A stretch of 64,000 nucleotides of DNA, taken from contig CM062218.1 of assembly GCA_031216445.1 (NCBI GenBank), forward strand, positions 2,654,001-2,718,000, written 5' to 3'. The stretch is from Lateolabrax maculatus. Lineage: Eukaryota; Chordata; Actinopteri; Acropomatiformes; Lateolabracidae. Below the pieces are notes generated by a model. The model saw nothing but the letters and a program-made list of their open reading frames with translations. It ran no database searches and had not been told where the DNA came from. Of this stretch, positions 1 through 12,400 are shown one piece after another (position 1 is the first letter of the stretch; the number at the start of each line of letters is the position of its first letter). The position numbers and the translations under genes were made by a program.

Positions 1-117
1 GAGTCCAGACGACGGGAGTGGGCGATAAAACCTGCCGAGCCACCAGGACGACAAGCGCAGAGTCTGTTCAGCATCTTCATGTCTGCTCACATCTCCGTCC
101 TCAAGGAAGCGAGATAA
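1..117 (+). other. Possible 3' coding end of an upstream gene (doubtful)
   Basis: The first reading frame is open from the first base to a TAA at 115-117 and would encode 38 residues ending in SVLKEAR. This stretch is richer in GC than the AT-rich DNA that follows. An AATAAA hexamer lies at 218-223, the right distance for a short 3' UTR. That is the whole case: the frame is truncated by the window edge, the peptide is not recognised, and another frame is open here too. It could equally be chance. Confidence 0.18.
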
Positions 118-1198
118 GATTAAAGAAAGTCGTCTGTGTCTTATAAATACGCGTTTGCTTTGCACTTGTCATTATAAGGCTCTTAGCTTGAGCTTTTTTC
201 ATGCATACTTTAAGCAAAATAAATATTCTTTCTGCACCAAGGATTTTATTTGACTTTATAGCTGGCAAGAGTGTTGACTGTTCAACCGTCTTCTTCAGTT
301 TGTTGATGTCAGAGTGAACCACAGGAATAAAGAAGCGGAGATCTCACAACCGCGAGGATAAAGAGAGAAGGAGGAGGCGGAGGAGGCTCGGGGACAGATG
401 TGCGAGAAGGTGCAGGAGGAGATCAATGTGCAGTCAGGAGGAAAAAAGAAGAAGCAAAAAGAGTCCAAATGCAGACGCCAGCCCAGTGAAAGTCCAGTCA
501 CTGCTCTGTGGCGCCCTCTGGTGAAAACATGCTGAGGCTCCTTTCAGAAACAGAATGTGGAACAAAATAATTAAGATCACATCTGGACTCAAACAGACCA
601 AATCCAGTCAGCTCCATCTGCTGAGGAAGACCATGAGGTACAGTTGGAAAATCTTCAAAAAGCTAGTGAGTGGACCTTTCAGCTTCAAATAACGCTAAAG
701 AACTAAAAATGACCAGTGAAAGACAGATAATGTAGCAGTACAATGAATAAAACTGCAGTAAACTGTGCATAAAAGTTCAGAAAATCTCAACTCAAGGTCC
801 ACTTATTATCTTTTTTTCTGTAGTGTTCACTCACGTCTTCTGGTCTTCCTCGGTGGATGGATCTCGTTCAGTTGTCACGGATCATCCTCCATGACACTCC
901 AACCACTGAGGAAGACTGAGGTGAAGCTGGAAGTTGAACCTTGAGTTAAGATCTTTTTTTGGTTAAACTACACAAAACTAAAAACTTAAACTTCACTAAT
1001 CTCGAGGCACAAATACATCAACCTTTGGATGAAGAGAAGATGCTTGTGATATTTATGTACTTCTTTTTATGTCTGTATTATCTAAAAGTTAATATGGCAT
1101 TTTGTAAAAAGTGTTTTATTTAAATATGATGATGATGATATTATTTTTTATATAATTTTTTTTCGCAGTGTCCATAGCTTTATCAGGAAACTGGAAAT
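118..1198. other. 5' flanking DNA with a degenerate repeat
   Basis: No gene is visible. An AATAAA occurs at 218-223. Between about 590 and 930 lies a degenerate interspersed repeat whose inner arms CTTCCTCGGTGGATGG (844-859) and CCAACCACTGAGGAAG (899-914) are inverted copies with two mismatches. A better-preserved relative sits at 20208-20374. The remainder is AT-rich. Confidence 0.4.
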
Positions 1199-1352
1199 CA
1201 GTGGTGGAAAGTAACTAAGTACATTTACCCAAACATTATACATTATACTTTTCAGGTAATACTTCTGTTCTTTCAAATTACGTAACATTTTGAATGCAGG
1301 ACTTTATAGTGTGGTATTACTACATTTACTTCAGTAAATAATCTGAATACTT
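1199..1352 (+). repeat. Internally deleted CAGTGGTGGAAAG-type MITE
   Basis: The block opens with CAGTGGTGGAAAGTAACTAA and closes with the TTTTGAATGCAGGACTTT and AATCTGAATACTTC segments. As recalled, these mark the two ends of a very abundant teleost hAT-like MITE. The middle is missing, and the right terminal repeat (expected CTTCCACCACTG) has decayed. Family assignment is from memory and was not searched. Confidence 0.65.
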
Positions 1353-3249
1353 CAGACTCCTCAGACTCCATCCTGATGAAGGCCAAAGAGGTTTGGTGAG
1401 CTGAATAAAGCAAGTTGTGCTGGAGTCGTGCGAAGTGTTTGAATTTTGAAGGTTTCTGATGCTTTAATGTTTCCTCTCTGGTGTTCAAACCAACTGATGA
1501 AAAATTGAAAAATATGTGTGAAAATGAGCATCAGCCGAGATTTTTGGGGCAGCAGGAGAAACTGCTGCAGCTGGCAGATATAATCAACCGTGTTTTTTTC
1601 TCAGTTCCTCCTGGTATAATTTAGAGGTTCTGGTTTAGAAATCTGGTTTAGTTTAAATGGTAATAAACTGCACAGCTGTTAACTTGGGGAGAAAAAAACA
1701 AGACTTTTGGCATTATTTGGTGCAAATTAAACTTGAATTTGACTCTTACGGCCAAATAAACCAAAATTAAAGGGAAGAGACGCTCCAGAGGTAAAAAAAA
1801 AAAACATGCTTAATGTGAGCAAAAACTAAACGATGCTGACTTGCAGATCACAAGTAAAAAACTACAGCGGCTTGTGATTATCTCATTAAATGAAGTCCTG
1901 CGTGACTGCCACCTCACCGGCCGCCATTTTAACCCGCCTCCTCCTCACGGGATTAGACCATCCGTCTTCATCGAGCCGCAGCCTCTGCCTCGGCCAGGCC
2001 GCCTAAATCTAAGAGCTTTCCTGGCAGACGGAGAGCACGTCGTCCTTGTCTTGTCCTCTGTTACAGGAAGGGGCCTCTAATCAGCTCCGCGGAGAGGATG
2101 CTGGGATAACTGGCAGGAAACCAGGTGAGGGGAAGTAAATGAGATGGATGGACGCTGCTGAGGTGGGCTGTGTGGGATTTTCTATTCATAATTCATCCAG
2201 TTGTTTATTAGTTCACTCTACAAGAATGGAGTGACAGCAGAAATGTGACAGTTTGAAAAAAAACTGAATGGTTTTCAAAATTGTTTACTCAGATATACAA
2301 GTGATTGATTGTACTTTAAATAATGTTACTGCCAAAATATTGTACTATACTGGCAAATTATGTTCTCATATTCTCACACAAACATAATTTCTTTTCCCAG
2401 TTTTACTGCGACACTTCTGCAGTGTCCATGCACAACAACTCACTCACCTGCCTCCCTTCTTTCATCTCTACTTTCCAAAAAGTAATTTATCATTTAATTT
2501 ATAAATTCTGTCCTTCTACACTTAAGTGGCCGACACTTTTTAAGGTTGTGTTCGGTTACACAAGGTTATCAAACTATCTCATTCATGAATTAATTCAACA
2601 GGGTAAAAAAAGGACAGAAAAGCTTCTTACCACCTGATGCTGCAGATAGCGAGGTTGGCGCTTATGAAAGCTCCCGAAATCCATCAGATGTGCAGTTTAT
2701 GGTTCTTATGATTGTCTGGCTGGTGTGGTTTTAGTATGATGCAGGAGTTTGTTTGCAATTCTAAATGAATGCTATAGTATTAAACTGTCGGTAAAGATAG
2801 TGACAGTGATGCTTTACTCAAGAGTTTAGAGAAGTTCTTTTTTTTCTTTGAACCATAGAAAATAAATTCTTAATGTGTTTGGTATTTGCTTGAATCTGGA
2901 GGGAGAAGACTTTTAAAATAACGTCAGCTGTGGTGAAGCTGCAGCCTTTTACGTTTTTAAAGCTGTTTTTTGGATGACTTTTTGTCCACAATTCTGCTAA
3001 AAATAATACAGTGGACACTTTAGTGCAGTGATTTGCCTTTTGTTCTCTCTTGTTTGAAGATACAAACTATATTTTCTAGAAAAAATTCTAAACAAAGTAG
3101 AAATATTCTTACTGCACTGATATTTTTGCACTTGTTTTAAAGAAATTAGGTCTTAAAGACTCAACTATAGATTTTGAATCATTTATCCATACATGTGACT
3201 CCTGCACCTCCAGACAGACGGATGGACTTCCAGACAACACAGTTATAAA
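1353..3249. other. Unannotated 5' flank
   Basis: Mostly AT-rich sequence with short poly-A runs and no convincing exon. A GC-richer patch at about 1895-2130 is followed by a donor-like CCAGGTGAGG. It could be a regulatory element or an untranslated upstream exon, but nothing in the sequence settles that. Confidence 0.3.

Positions 3250-3304
<55 letters not shown>
3250..3304. repeat. (CA)n microsatellite
   Basis: An uninterrupted CA dinucleotide run of about 54 bases. It creates Val-Cys peptide frames on the minus strand that are not genes. Confidence 0.95.
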
Positions 3305-3306
<2 letters not shown>

Positions 3307-3998
3307 TAACTTACCTGCCACTCTGTATGTGTCACCTGGGCTTTGTGCTGTCTCAGGCTCTGTCAGATTTTTCTGCTGAGGCGTCGAGGAGCTCGTCACC
3401 TCCACAGCTTATCTGCCGCTCTCTGCAGCGACAGAGACTCTGGGCTGGTCCGAGGTCTGCTGCTGTCGCTCAGATCGCTTCTTCGGCCTCTTCGGAGAGA
3501 ACAAACCCAGAAATAAAACCCTCTGGGGACTTCTCTCTGTAGCAGATGTGGAAAAGGATTTATTCCAGGTAAATAATGCATCATTAATACAAGTAAAAAT
3601 TTACAAAATTGCTTAATGTAAGGAAGAGTAGAGCTTGTTTCTTCATATTTGAGGATTTTCATGTTTTCCGATCAGGCAGATCGGGCAAATCCCAAAAAGA
3701 GGGAACGAAAGAAAGGCTTCAGACATAGAGACATACAGATGTGAAGTGAAATTACCAAAATAGCCAAAATGAAAAGTTCAAAACGAGAAAAAGAATCAAC
3801 AGTGGAGGAAGTCCATGGCTGCTGCAGCTCACCTGAAAAGTCCCCACATTCTCTTTAATTCATTATTTTCCAGACTTTCACAAAGCCTGACAGCTTCTGC
3901 CACCACACCTCTCTCCTGCTCCAGTGGCGCTATGTGTGGAGGAAAGGAAGATAAGTGAGGAGGAAGTGTGCAGACAGAGCACAGGTGATGCAGTGTGA
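3305..3998. other. Unannotated 5' flank
   Basis: Open frames on both strands at about 3327-3662 overlap each other, carry no splice-supported structure and encode nothing recognisable. Nothing else is visible. Confidence 0.3.
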
Positions 3999-4460
3999 TT
4001 AAAGGATACGTTCACAGTTTTTTCAAGTGTATCTTAAAAACAACAGTCAGGTGTTTTTTTGCAGCAATCATTCCTCCGGCTCACACTGACCATTAGAAGA
4101 TCCTTTTCCTAATGGGGGACAAAACCCTCAGTCTTTGTTCTGTGTAAAAATACATTCCAGTTCGCCTGGAGGTAATTTGAGGATTCAACAGTCTAAATTA
4201 GACAGATGAAGTGGTTATCTGCCACAGTTATGGCCTTTTTCAAGCAAAAATCCCTCTTTGTGTGGCTTCTAATGCAGCTCAAGAAGGACACACTGTCCGG
4301 GGAAACAGAAAGAAGCAGATTTTTACTAAAAAGACTGTAACTTTGGGAGATATCCACTTGATCTGATTAACTCTTTTAGACTTCGGGACACATTTTGACA
4401 CAGAACGAGGACGGTGGATTTAGTCTCCCATCACTTAAATTAGGAACACGTTCTATAAAT
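3999..4460 (+). repeat. High-copy teleost interspersed repeat
   Basis: It starts at TTAAAGGATACGTTCACAG and contains AACAACAGTCAGGTG, AATCATTCCTCC, GAGATATCCACTTGAT and GTCTCCCATCACTTA. I recall these, in this order, as blocks of an abundant percomorph repeat. Right boundary and class are uncertain, though a non-autonomous DNA element is likely. Confidence 0.55.
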
Positions 4461-5379
4461 AAACTGTGAACCTTAATGTTTGTCCTGATATCCAAGCGGC
4501 TTCTGTTTCAGGAGTTACAGCGTCACTCTGACCAGAGAGAACAACACGTCCAGTTAAAAGGGTTCAGGTAGTCTTTCTGAGTGGATGCACATTCACCCGC
4601 TGTGGCATACAGTCTGAAACCTTTGTTTTGCTTTCAAAACATTAGGCCACTGTGCTAACAAGGCTTTTACATTTTACAAATAAACCAAAAGAGAAAAGCA
4701 GCAGTAAGCTGTCAGAGAACTTAACATCTTCAGCTACTTTAGAAATGCCATCTGAGACCTTTAACCAATGATTTTGGCCCAACTGCAAAGATTTCAGGAG
4801 CAAAATTAACATCTCTGGCGTCCCTTTATAAAAAAATAACTGACAAGGTGTTGCTCAGGTGCAAACATAGACAACAATCTAATTATACTGTATATAAGTC
4901 TGTACTTTATGAGGTTTAAACTAATGATTAAGTCAGTGTCAGTGAGAGTTGTAACTCTGTAATGCAGCTCGAAGCAGACGTGTTGTTGGTAAGGAAAACT
5001 GCACTTTAATACACCTTGTGCACTGATTTTGTTTGAGGTGTTTATTTTAGTGGACACCTGCCAGCCAATAAGAAAAATGATTTTCTGTGGCCGTGGCATA
5101 AAAGTTTATAACCCAGACTCGCTCCTGTGAGAGCAGCTGAGTCACTTCCTCCTGTCATAAACTGAAAACTCATCTTTTTCAAGATGTACCTCACGTCACC
5201 TTTGTCTTTTCACTCTAATTAATATCCCAAAAGCTCTCCAGTCTCTCCTCCTGACTCTGATTTATATTCCTTTCTTAGCCTTTCTCCTGTACACAATCAT
5301 TCTGTATTCACAGGAAAACATGCAGGACACTGAAGCTGCAACATGTCCACACCTCATTACTCCTGTTTTTTGGTTATAC
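4461..5379. other. Unannotated 5' flank
   Basis: AT-rich sequence with no credible exon and no obvious repeat boundary. Confidence 0.3.
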
Positions 5380-6050
5380 AGCTTGGAGTGCAGAAATAAT
5401 TAGGACACTGATATGATTTTCAATGTTTTGGCTTTGTATGACATGTGACATCAGTATTATATTAAATGTTAAACAGTCTCCCAAATTTAAGATAATCAAG
5501 CAGGACAATGAACCTTAAAGGAATAATTCATCCCATCATCAAAAATACATATATTTCCTCTTACCTGTGGTGTTATTTATCCATCTAGATTGTTTTGGTG
5601 TGAGTTGCAGAGTTTTGGAGGTATCAACTGTAGGGACTACAGGTAAGAGGCAAAATATGTATTTTTGATGGGGTGAACTGTCCCTTTAACATGCAGATAA
5701 GCCAACTAATGAGTTGGCTTATGGCCAAATGGACTATCAGACTGAAGGCCCCCAAAACAAGCAAGGATCAAAGATGGGCAGAGTATCAGGGAAGAGATGA
5801 AGAGTCTGCTGATTTGCAATCAATTACGCAACGCAATGTCAATTACTTTTTGTCCATTTAAATTGGGGGACTTTGCACAAAAGAGGCTATAATTCCTCCA
5901 CCTAATGTGGAAGTGAGAACCTTGTATTAAAGCTTAAAGTCAGCGCTTTAACCCCGCAGTCACTGATTAATTTCAAATCCAACGTGCAGGAGTGCAGAGC
6001 CAACAGAAGGAAAAATGTGTCACTGTTCTAATCATATCTGACTGCCCTGT
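5380..6050 (+). mobile_element. Degenerate Tc1/mariner-like element split by a MITE
   Basis: The left part (about 5380-5514) has an ATTAGGACACTG end and a TGTTTTGGCTTTGTA segment. It then jumps to a transposase-like CAAGCAGGACAATGA block just before 5515. After the inserted MITE (5515-5689) the homology resumes with ACTGAAGGCCCCCAAAACAA, GGGGGACTTTGCAC, ATTAAAGC and the right-end block TTTCAAATCCAACGTGCAGG then GTGTCACTGTTCTAAT. Most of the transposase frame is deleted, so this is a dead relic. A second copy of the family lies at 36876-37890. Confidence 0.6.
5515..5689. mobile_element. Short palindromic MITE with TTAA ends
   Basis: An approximately 175-bp element. Its left arm (5515-5568, starting TTAAAGGAATAATTCATCCC) is the near reverse complement of its right arm (5639-5689, ending CTGTCCCTTTAA). 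Both arms carry the internal ACCTGT/ACAGGT and AAATACATAT/ATATGTATTT pairs. Flanking TTAA would suit a piggyBac-like target duplication. It interrupts the Tc1-like relic and is therefore the younger insertion. Confidence 0.75.
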
Positions 6051-8000
6051 GGTCCTCTGTATGATACAAACTGCAAGAGGAATAATCAAAGGCGAGGACA
6101 GAGGATTTCGCCTTGTGCGCTCTCAGATTTTCCGTTACATAGCTTTGGTTCCCAGACAGTGAACCCGACCCTCAGGAGTCGTTTGTTTTGGTTTCAGAAG
6201 CCTGACGTGCGGCCTAAATGCGGCTTCAGAGCCCTTTCCCCAGCAGCGAGGAGCCGAGCAGCAGGGCGACGCCGCGAGCAGAAAAACAAAGAGTATCGAT
6301 TCAGCCGGACTCGAGTGTTGGATCAATCGTTATGGCATTTACTGTGAAGCTCTGTGAAGCCGCACAAGCTGCGGCCGGACTTTGTGTCTCTGTGTTTGTT
6401 GGCATGTATATCTGTGCGTGGGTGTTGGTATGTGACTGTCATCTGTGTGTGAACGTCATTATTCATGTCATGATGTGCCAGTGACTGGTGGTGAGAAAAC
6501 ACAGTGCCGATGTGTCATGTGTTTGTGTGATATTCTATCAGCAAACTCACAATACTGAAGAACAACTTAACACTAAATCCACTTTTAGTGTTAGTATATT
6601 ATATGTACAAACACTTTATTATACTGTCAGCTGATTTTGGTAGAAGAAATCTGTGAAACTTGCCCAAAGCTTAAGGCAACATAATGTTCACCCTGACCTG
6701 GGGAATGCCGATAATAAAGAAACTGAGTGTGCAACCAAAAGGATGTAAATTTACCCGAAACTCTTCAAAACTGTAAACTGCAGTAGTAGTTTACAACCTT
6801 CCTCCCACTCATTCACATCCCTTATCCTGTCACTCCTGCCTCTGCTGAAGCTTGGCTCACATTAGCTGGTGGTTCAAAATAGTACAGCTCTGGACCACCA
6901 TCTTGGCCGTCAAATGACCCTTTGGCACCAAATATATGGTCACTTGCTTTCCATGTTGGGTAGAAGAAATAAAAAATAAAAAAGACGATTTTGGCCTCAG
7001 GCTTTGCAGATAAAATGCTGGCTGTTACGTGGTTGAATAGATTGAAACTGAAGTGCATCTGCTCTGTCAGACAGAATCTTTTTCCTGTTTCTTGCTTCTT
7101 TTTTTGTACACTTCTACATCACTGCAGCAAGATGAGAAGTGAAACCACTGGAAGATTTTTTAGCTGCTGTTTAGTCATCATCAGACGTAGCTGCGATATA
7201 GTGCACAGTATATGTAATGAATTGCGTAACGTGCCTCTGTCGCACCCCTCCCGTCCTGCAGAGGAAACCCTGTGTGCGGAGGCCTCTTTAAGCAGTCGGG
7301 GCGAGCAGTTGAGGAGTGAGTCCTCCTCTCCGACTGCCAAGGACAGGATTACCCAGCAGACAGCCACGCCGCTGCCTTCACCTCGCCCTGACCCGCCCCG
7401 CCATTCACACTCACCCGTCTCCAAAGAGACACTTCTGAGGACGCTCAGCACCAACGATCCTTTAACTTTAACTCCTAACCTGAAGCTAATCCCGTAAAGC
7501 CTCCAGATCAAAAACTAACAATAGGGGATTACTTTTATGTGCTTTTATTGTTTTTATTGCATTATATGCTATTATTTATGATTTTCTTTACCTTTCTTCC
7601 TGTCTAAAACAGCTGACGGTTTTCATTGTATTTTGACTTGGAAATGGAAAGTTAAATGTACTGTAATGAGGTGCATTTAAGAGTTTACTGCAAAATAGAG
7701 CAGGTAATAAAATATTTAGTATATAACTTTCCCCTCCACTGAAGTTTGTCCTCAAAGTTTGATTTGTCATTTTCTTAAATCTGTGTATGAAAACTGACTA
7801 AACCTGACACCATTTTTTGGGAGAACTAATCCAGGTGGTATTAATATTTTGGTTTTTACCCCAGGAGGCCAGAAATATTCCAAAATAAACTTGCAGAAAC
7901 ACAGCCCAATTAAACCATTAGGTTATCAATCTATGGCTAACGTGCAAACAATTGTCTATTTATTCATCCAGCAGACACGAAGCAACTTCATTATTTATTT
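6051..8000. other. 5' flank with two GC-richer patches
   Basis: GC-richer stretches at about 6120-6370 and 7240-7500 stand out from AT-rich surroundings. The second has a CTGCAG acceptor-like end at about 7261 and an open frame to TAA at 7497, rich in Ser, Pro and Thr. It resembles no family I recognise and the minus strand is open as well. These patches could be conserved non-coding elements or untranslated exons. Confidence 0.3.
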
Positions 8001-8262
8001 GGATTCACTGTCTTTTAGCTCTGTTTTTGGTCCCTACCAACTACTGAGAAAATGTGTTTCCTTCATCTGGTAAATGCTCCACTATGTTCCCCAGCTAGTC
8101 TCTGCCTGTTTCTATCTACCGTTTGGTGTTGAACAGGAAGCAGGAAGTGAAGCTGCTGATGATAAACTGGTGTTATGAGAGCGGTGAGACGCAGCGATAC
8201 AATCTGCAGCTGGAGAACCAAAACAATGAGCTAATAGAGGCTAAAGGAGACTAAAAGCGAAC
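8001..8262 (-). repeat. Dispersed repeat family A, copy 1
   Basis: Shares ordered blocks with 45531-45775 (same orientation) and with 31567-31895 (opposite orientation). They include ATTCACT..CTTTTAGCTCTG, TTTTGGTC..CCAAC, GCTCCACTATGTTC, GTTTGGTG and CCAAAAC.ATGAGCTAA. Three copies in one window show it is high-copy. No coding capacity is seen, and its class is unknown to me. Confidence 0.7.
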
Positions 8263-8920
8263 CTCCATTGTTGTCCAAAAACTATTAAGAACACATCTGT
8301 GAACCAGAGCATTGCACTGGGTGACATGTTCTCTCATTACACTGAACACACATACCCCAAATACTCATTAGAGGACCAAATGTGGATTCATCCGCCGCTG
8401 AAAATAGTCCCAAACAAATGTACTATTTCCTCCTGTTTGGAGGATACAGTGTCAAGCTGTAAAATGAAACTACGTATGTGTGAGGTGTTTGTAAAGAACC
8501 AAGGGGCTTGGAGCTGAGTAGGGAAGTCAGACAGTATTTCGAGATGGACTAACACTCTGTTGGTTTTGGTCTTTTCAGGGGATTTGTTGACAAGAAGAAA
8601 CACCTGCCTTATTTCGGTCTTATGCAGCTGAATGACGGCTGATTTTCCTCCTGTTTCTATCCCTGTGAGGACATCTGGCCTGCGGAATAAAGAAAGGACA
8701 AAACAAAACAAAAAATCAGACACCACTTCAACACACAGATTAGATTCGTATTCTTAATGTGGTTTTTCTCTCTTTGTTTTTGCAACTAAAAAAGCAATTT
8801 ACCAACTATTGTCCACTGAAGAGCCTTTCATCATTTCCTTTTGTCCTCGTCCGTCCCCTCACAAACACACAGTCACACAAACAGACAACCAACCAGCTGT
8901 ACACAAACAGTTACAACCAG
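8263..8920. other. Unannotated 5' flank
   Basis: Overlapping open frames on both strands (8299-8726) with no family signature. Nothing else is visible. Confidence 0.3.
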
Positions 8921-8942
8921 AAACACACACACACACACACAC
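8921..8942. repeat. Short (CA)n microsatellite
   Basis: About ten CA units. Confidence 0.85.
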
Positions 8943-8989
8943 CTATAAATAGTAAGCTACGTGTTTGTCTTCATATGCAGATACATAAC

Positions 8990-9445
8990 ATTTCTCCTTC
9001 TTGTCAGCTTCTCTCCCTCGCTCTCACCTTACCTCACCTATCTCTCCTCCTCCAAATCCCCTTTTCTCTGTCTTGTCTTTCCTCTCCTCTCTCAGCCAGA
9101 ATACTAATAAACCTCCTCCTCCTCATCCCTCCTTCCTCCCCCTCTCCCTCTTTCTCTCCATCTCAAGTTTTTTTTATTCCTACAGAAGCTCATATTCCCC
9201 ATAAATTTTCTCTGCTTGAATTCTTTGTCCTCATCTCTCAGCATGACTCATAGACTTTACCCTCCTCCTCCTCCTCTTCCCTCCTCTTCATCCCTCCATC
9301 ACTTCACTCTCTTGGGCAAGTTTTTATTTGGAAAGCACCCATGGTTGCTCAGGTTTTACCTCCTCTGTCTGTTTCTTATTTCCTCTCTAACTCCCCGTCC
9401 CTCTTTCTCCTTTCCCCCCTCCTTTTTTTTTACCCTTTCCGTACA
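8990..9445 (+). repeat. Long polypyrimidine (CT-rich) tract
   Basis: About 450 bases dominated by C and T with CTC, CCT and TTC blocks. It produces Ser/Pro/Leu-rich spurious frames. Tracts of this kind can form triplex DNA. Similar ones recur through the window (15046-15180, 17090-17165, 26700-26960, 30340-30590, 44630-45040, 47230-47505). Confidence 0.8.
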
Positions 9446-12400
9446 GACAGAATGATTATACTTCCTCACCAGAGACACCGAACACAACTTTAAATCAACA
9501 TTTTCTACTATGATCATAATAAAGTGCTGTATTTGCAAATATTTCAGGAGGGGCAATATGCAGGATCTCCGCTCTCTGCACCGCAGTATGTGGTATGTAT
9601 GCAGGACATTATGTTGTCATGGTGATATCTGTGAATTTGAGGTGTGTTTGCAGACTTTTCACGGCTGTTTTGACCTGCAATGTGAAATGTTTTTATTTTA
9701 TGTATTTTATGTATGTATGTAGATACACTTTATTTCAAACACATAATGCAAATGCACCCATTTCCCCCGATATCCAATACGTTAATTTCTGGCTCTGAAA
9801 TCTTAAGCTAAAAGTGAAATGACTCATTCTGTCTCAGTTGCAGTCCACTGTTCGACTGTGACTGCCCCTCTAAAACCAGGTACAGAAAGTGTGATTGCTT
9901 TTTCAAGAGCCTTAAGCAAATACCTACTGGTCTTTGTAAAGTCTGTATAATATAATATAATATAATATAATATAATATAATATAATATCAGAAAGACCTT
10001 TGGAGATCAACACCTCAATTCTTTGTAATTTAGTGAAAAGCTGCCTTTCAAATTTTTTGTCCATGCCACTTGGGTAATGAGACATTTAATGGTCACTTTT
10101 GAACTCACGTGTGACGTTTTTGTTCAGGAGGGAAACGTGACTTTCTTGATGCTGTTTGAGATGATTCATTAATGTTGTATATCGACTTCTTAGTGGAATT
10201 GTATAATGATATGATCATATCATGTTATTTAACAAGTCTGTTTAAAATGAATACATAATTAGCTATTTTAATTTTAATTTTATACAAATTAAGAGTTTAG
10301 TGTGACTTAATTTGTATTGAGAAGCTCATTCCACACAAACATCTATTTGATTATGTCTTATTTGACTGAAAAAAAAAAAACTGAAATAAAGGGGACAGAG
10401 ACCGAATATTGAGCTGAAAACTGATTTTCCCAAATGAGATTATCCACCGTTTGAAAAAAAAGACTGATGGAGCTGAAGCAGAGTTTCAGGTTTTCAGCCT
10501 GATCTCCGGCTTCTACGTGTGTGTTGAGATCACTGAAGTAATAAAAGGTAAGTCATTATGTTTTTTGTCCCCGTTCGATGACGTCTGGATTGCAGTGAGG
10601 ACAGTAAATCTGTCGAACATCTCGGACTGGGCTGGTACAACTGTGACGACAGAGGGAGGATGACACATTTTGGCACCGTGCACTGGTGTTTAGGAGAATT
10701 ATACTGCCTGGTCTGATGGGGCAGCTATAATTAAAAGTGAAGATGAAGAGCTTGCACAGCAACAGGCTGGTTTTAATAAAACCTGAGGGGATGATGCAGC
10801 TCTTTAAGATTCTTGGAGGAAGACATGTTAACTTTAAGTTTGTTTCTGCCGGTTTACCAAAAAATATCTTTAAAATCAAAATGGATAAATATTTATAAGA
10901 AATGTAAATTTACGAATATCTTTGCATGCAGCGTGAATTATGTTGACTTGAACAGAGCTAGAACTGTTTATATACTGTATAAAAAGCATATTTTCGTTTG
11001 GGGCTTGTTTGGTTTGATGTTATACTATAAAACCACGTATCTTCAATTAAGTGACTTTCATGTTTCCATTTGCTTACAGAAAATTTGACTTCCCAGGCCA
11101 ACAATTACAACGTGGGTCTCACTTTCGTCTTGGCCATCATTTCCATCAGTTACGACAACACTGGACCCACCAAGTTGACTGCTGAGATCTAGGAAGGAGG
11201 TGACGTCTCCTAAAAGGAGTCGGGCGATCACGCAGCACACAGGAGCTGAACTTATCTGAAAGAGAAAACAAGAGCGAGGTCTGGCACTCGGATCATTAGG
11301 ATGTTTCTATGTTCTAGGTTTGGTTGCGTTCAGGCACAAAAGCTTCTAAGTTTAGGTGAGTTGTGTGATGTTAGAATAGAGCCACAATAAAACATCTGGC
11401 TTTGACACAGGAGACCAAGCAGTTACTTTCACCCAAACCATCATTTAACCCTTAGCAGCTCATGTTTGAGCCTAAACACAACCAAACCCTAATGATGGCA
11501 GTGTCACATCGGCAACAGGGATTTGTAACAGTTTTGGAAAGCACAGAGAAATAATCAGAAAATGTGCCGTTCTGGAGGGAAATTACAAACAATATGTTGT
11601 AATTTGGACGACTCGGTGGAAGTCTGTAGGATGAGTTTATTTTGGTCAAAGTGTGAGATGTTTTGAACTCTTTTTTCCGTTAAAGCGGCAGTAAAACTCG
11701 AGTCATCAGCGTGTCTCTGCAGCTCGGCAACTGTATATTTATTGAGTGTGGAGTTCACGGAGTACAGAGCTCAGGGCTCCGTCTGAGATGGAGATCCAGT
11801 TAATACAGTCGGGAGCGCCCTCCTTAGCTGAATCACTGTGTGTTTTCGTATTCACATTGTGTGAGACTGAGATGGAGGGAGGCAGCTGGGGGAGGCAGGG
11901 AGGAGGCGAGGGCAGATATGTTTGGAGGAGGAGAACAGCTGTACTGCATTGTTAGAGAGAGACAGATGAGAGATGAGAGCAACGCGGGAGGAAAGCCCAT
12001 CTGCAGACGCCAACAGGCTGAAGTCTGGTACATATTACCTGCATCAGATATCGCTCGCATCAACACTTGCTGGCCTTTACTCAAACGGAATAAAACTTCC
12101 CCGGCGAAGATGAATATTAAAAATTATACATGAGGCAGTTCATCGGGGGTCAACGCCTGAGAGCAGCCGATGAGCGAGCATGTTGCTGTCGGAGCGGAGG
12201 CGTTACTTTGCATGTGGCGGGACTAGTTTACAGCTGACACTTCGGCACGGTGAGATAATGAACGTGTCCACAGAAATGAGCCGAACTTCCAGCTCACCAA
12301 CATTGCAAGCAACTGAAAAAGTAAAAGTTCAAATGGTTCAAATGTAGACGTCAATGTGTGTCATCCCACCGGCTGATGTCAGTTCCTCAACAACGGACAC

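Noticed and set aside
1841..2080. 79-residue frame in a GC-rich upstream patch
   Set aside because: No acceptor before it and no recognisable protein. A regulatory or untranslated role is as likely.
3250..3304. CRISPR-like or tandem coding repeat
   Set aside because: Plain CA microsatellite. No repeat-spacer organisation exists anywhere in the window.
8759..9455. Ser/Pro/Leu-rich frames of up to 164 residues
   Set aside because: Produced by a long polypyrimidine tract. No splice structure or family match.
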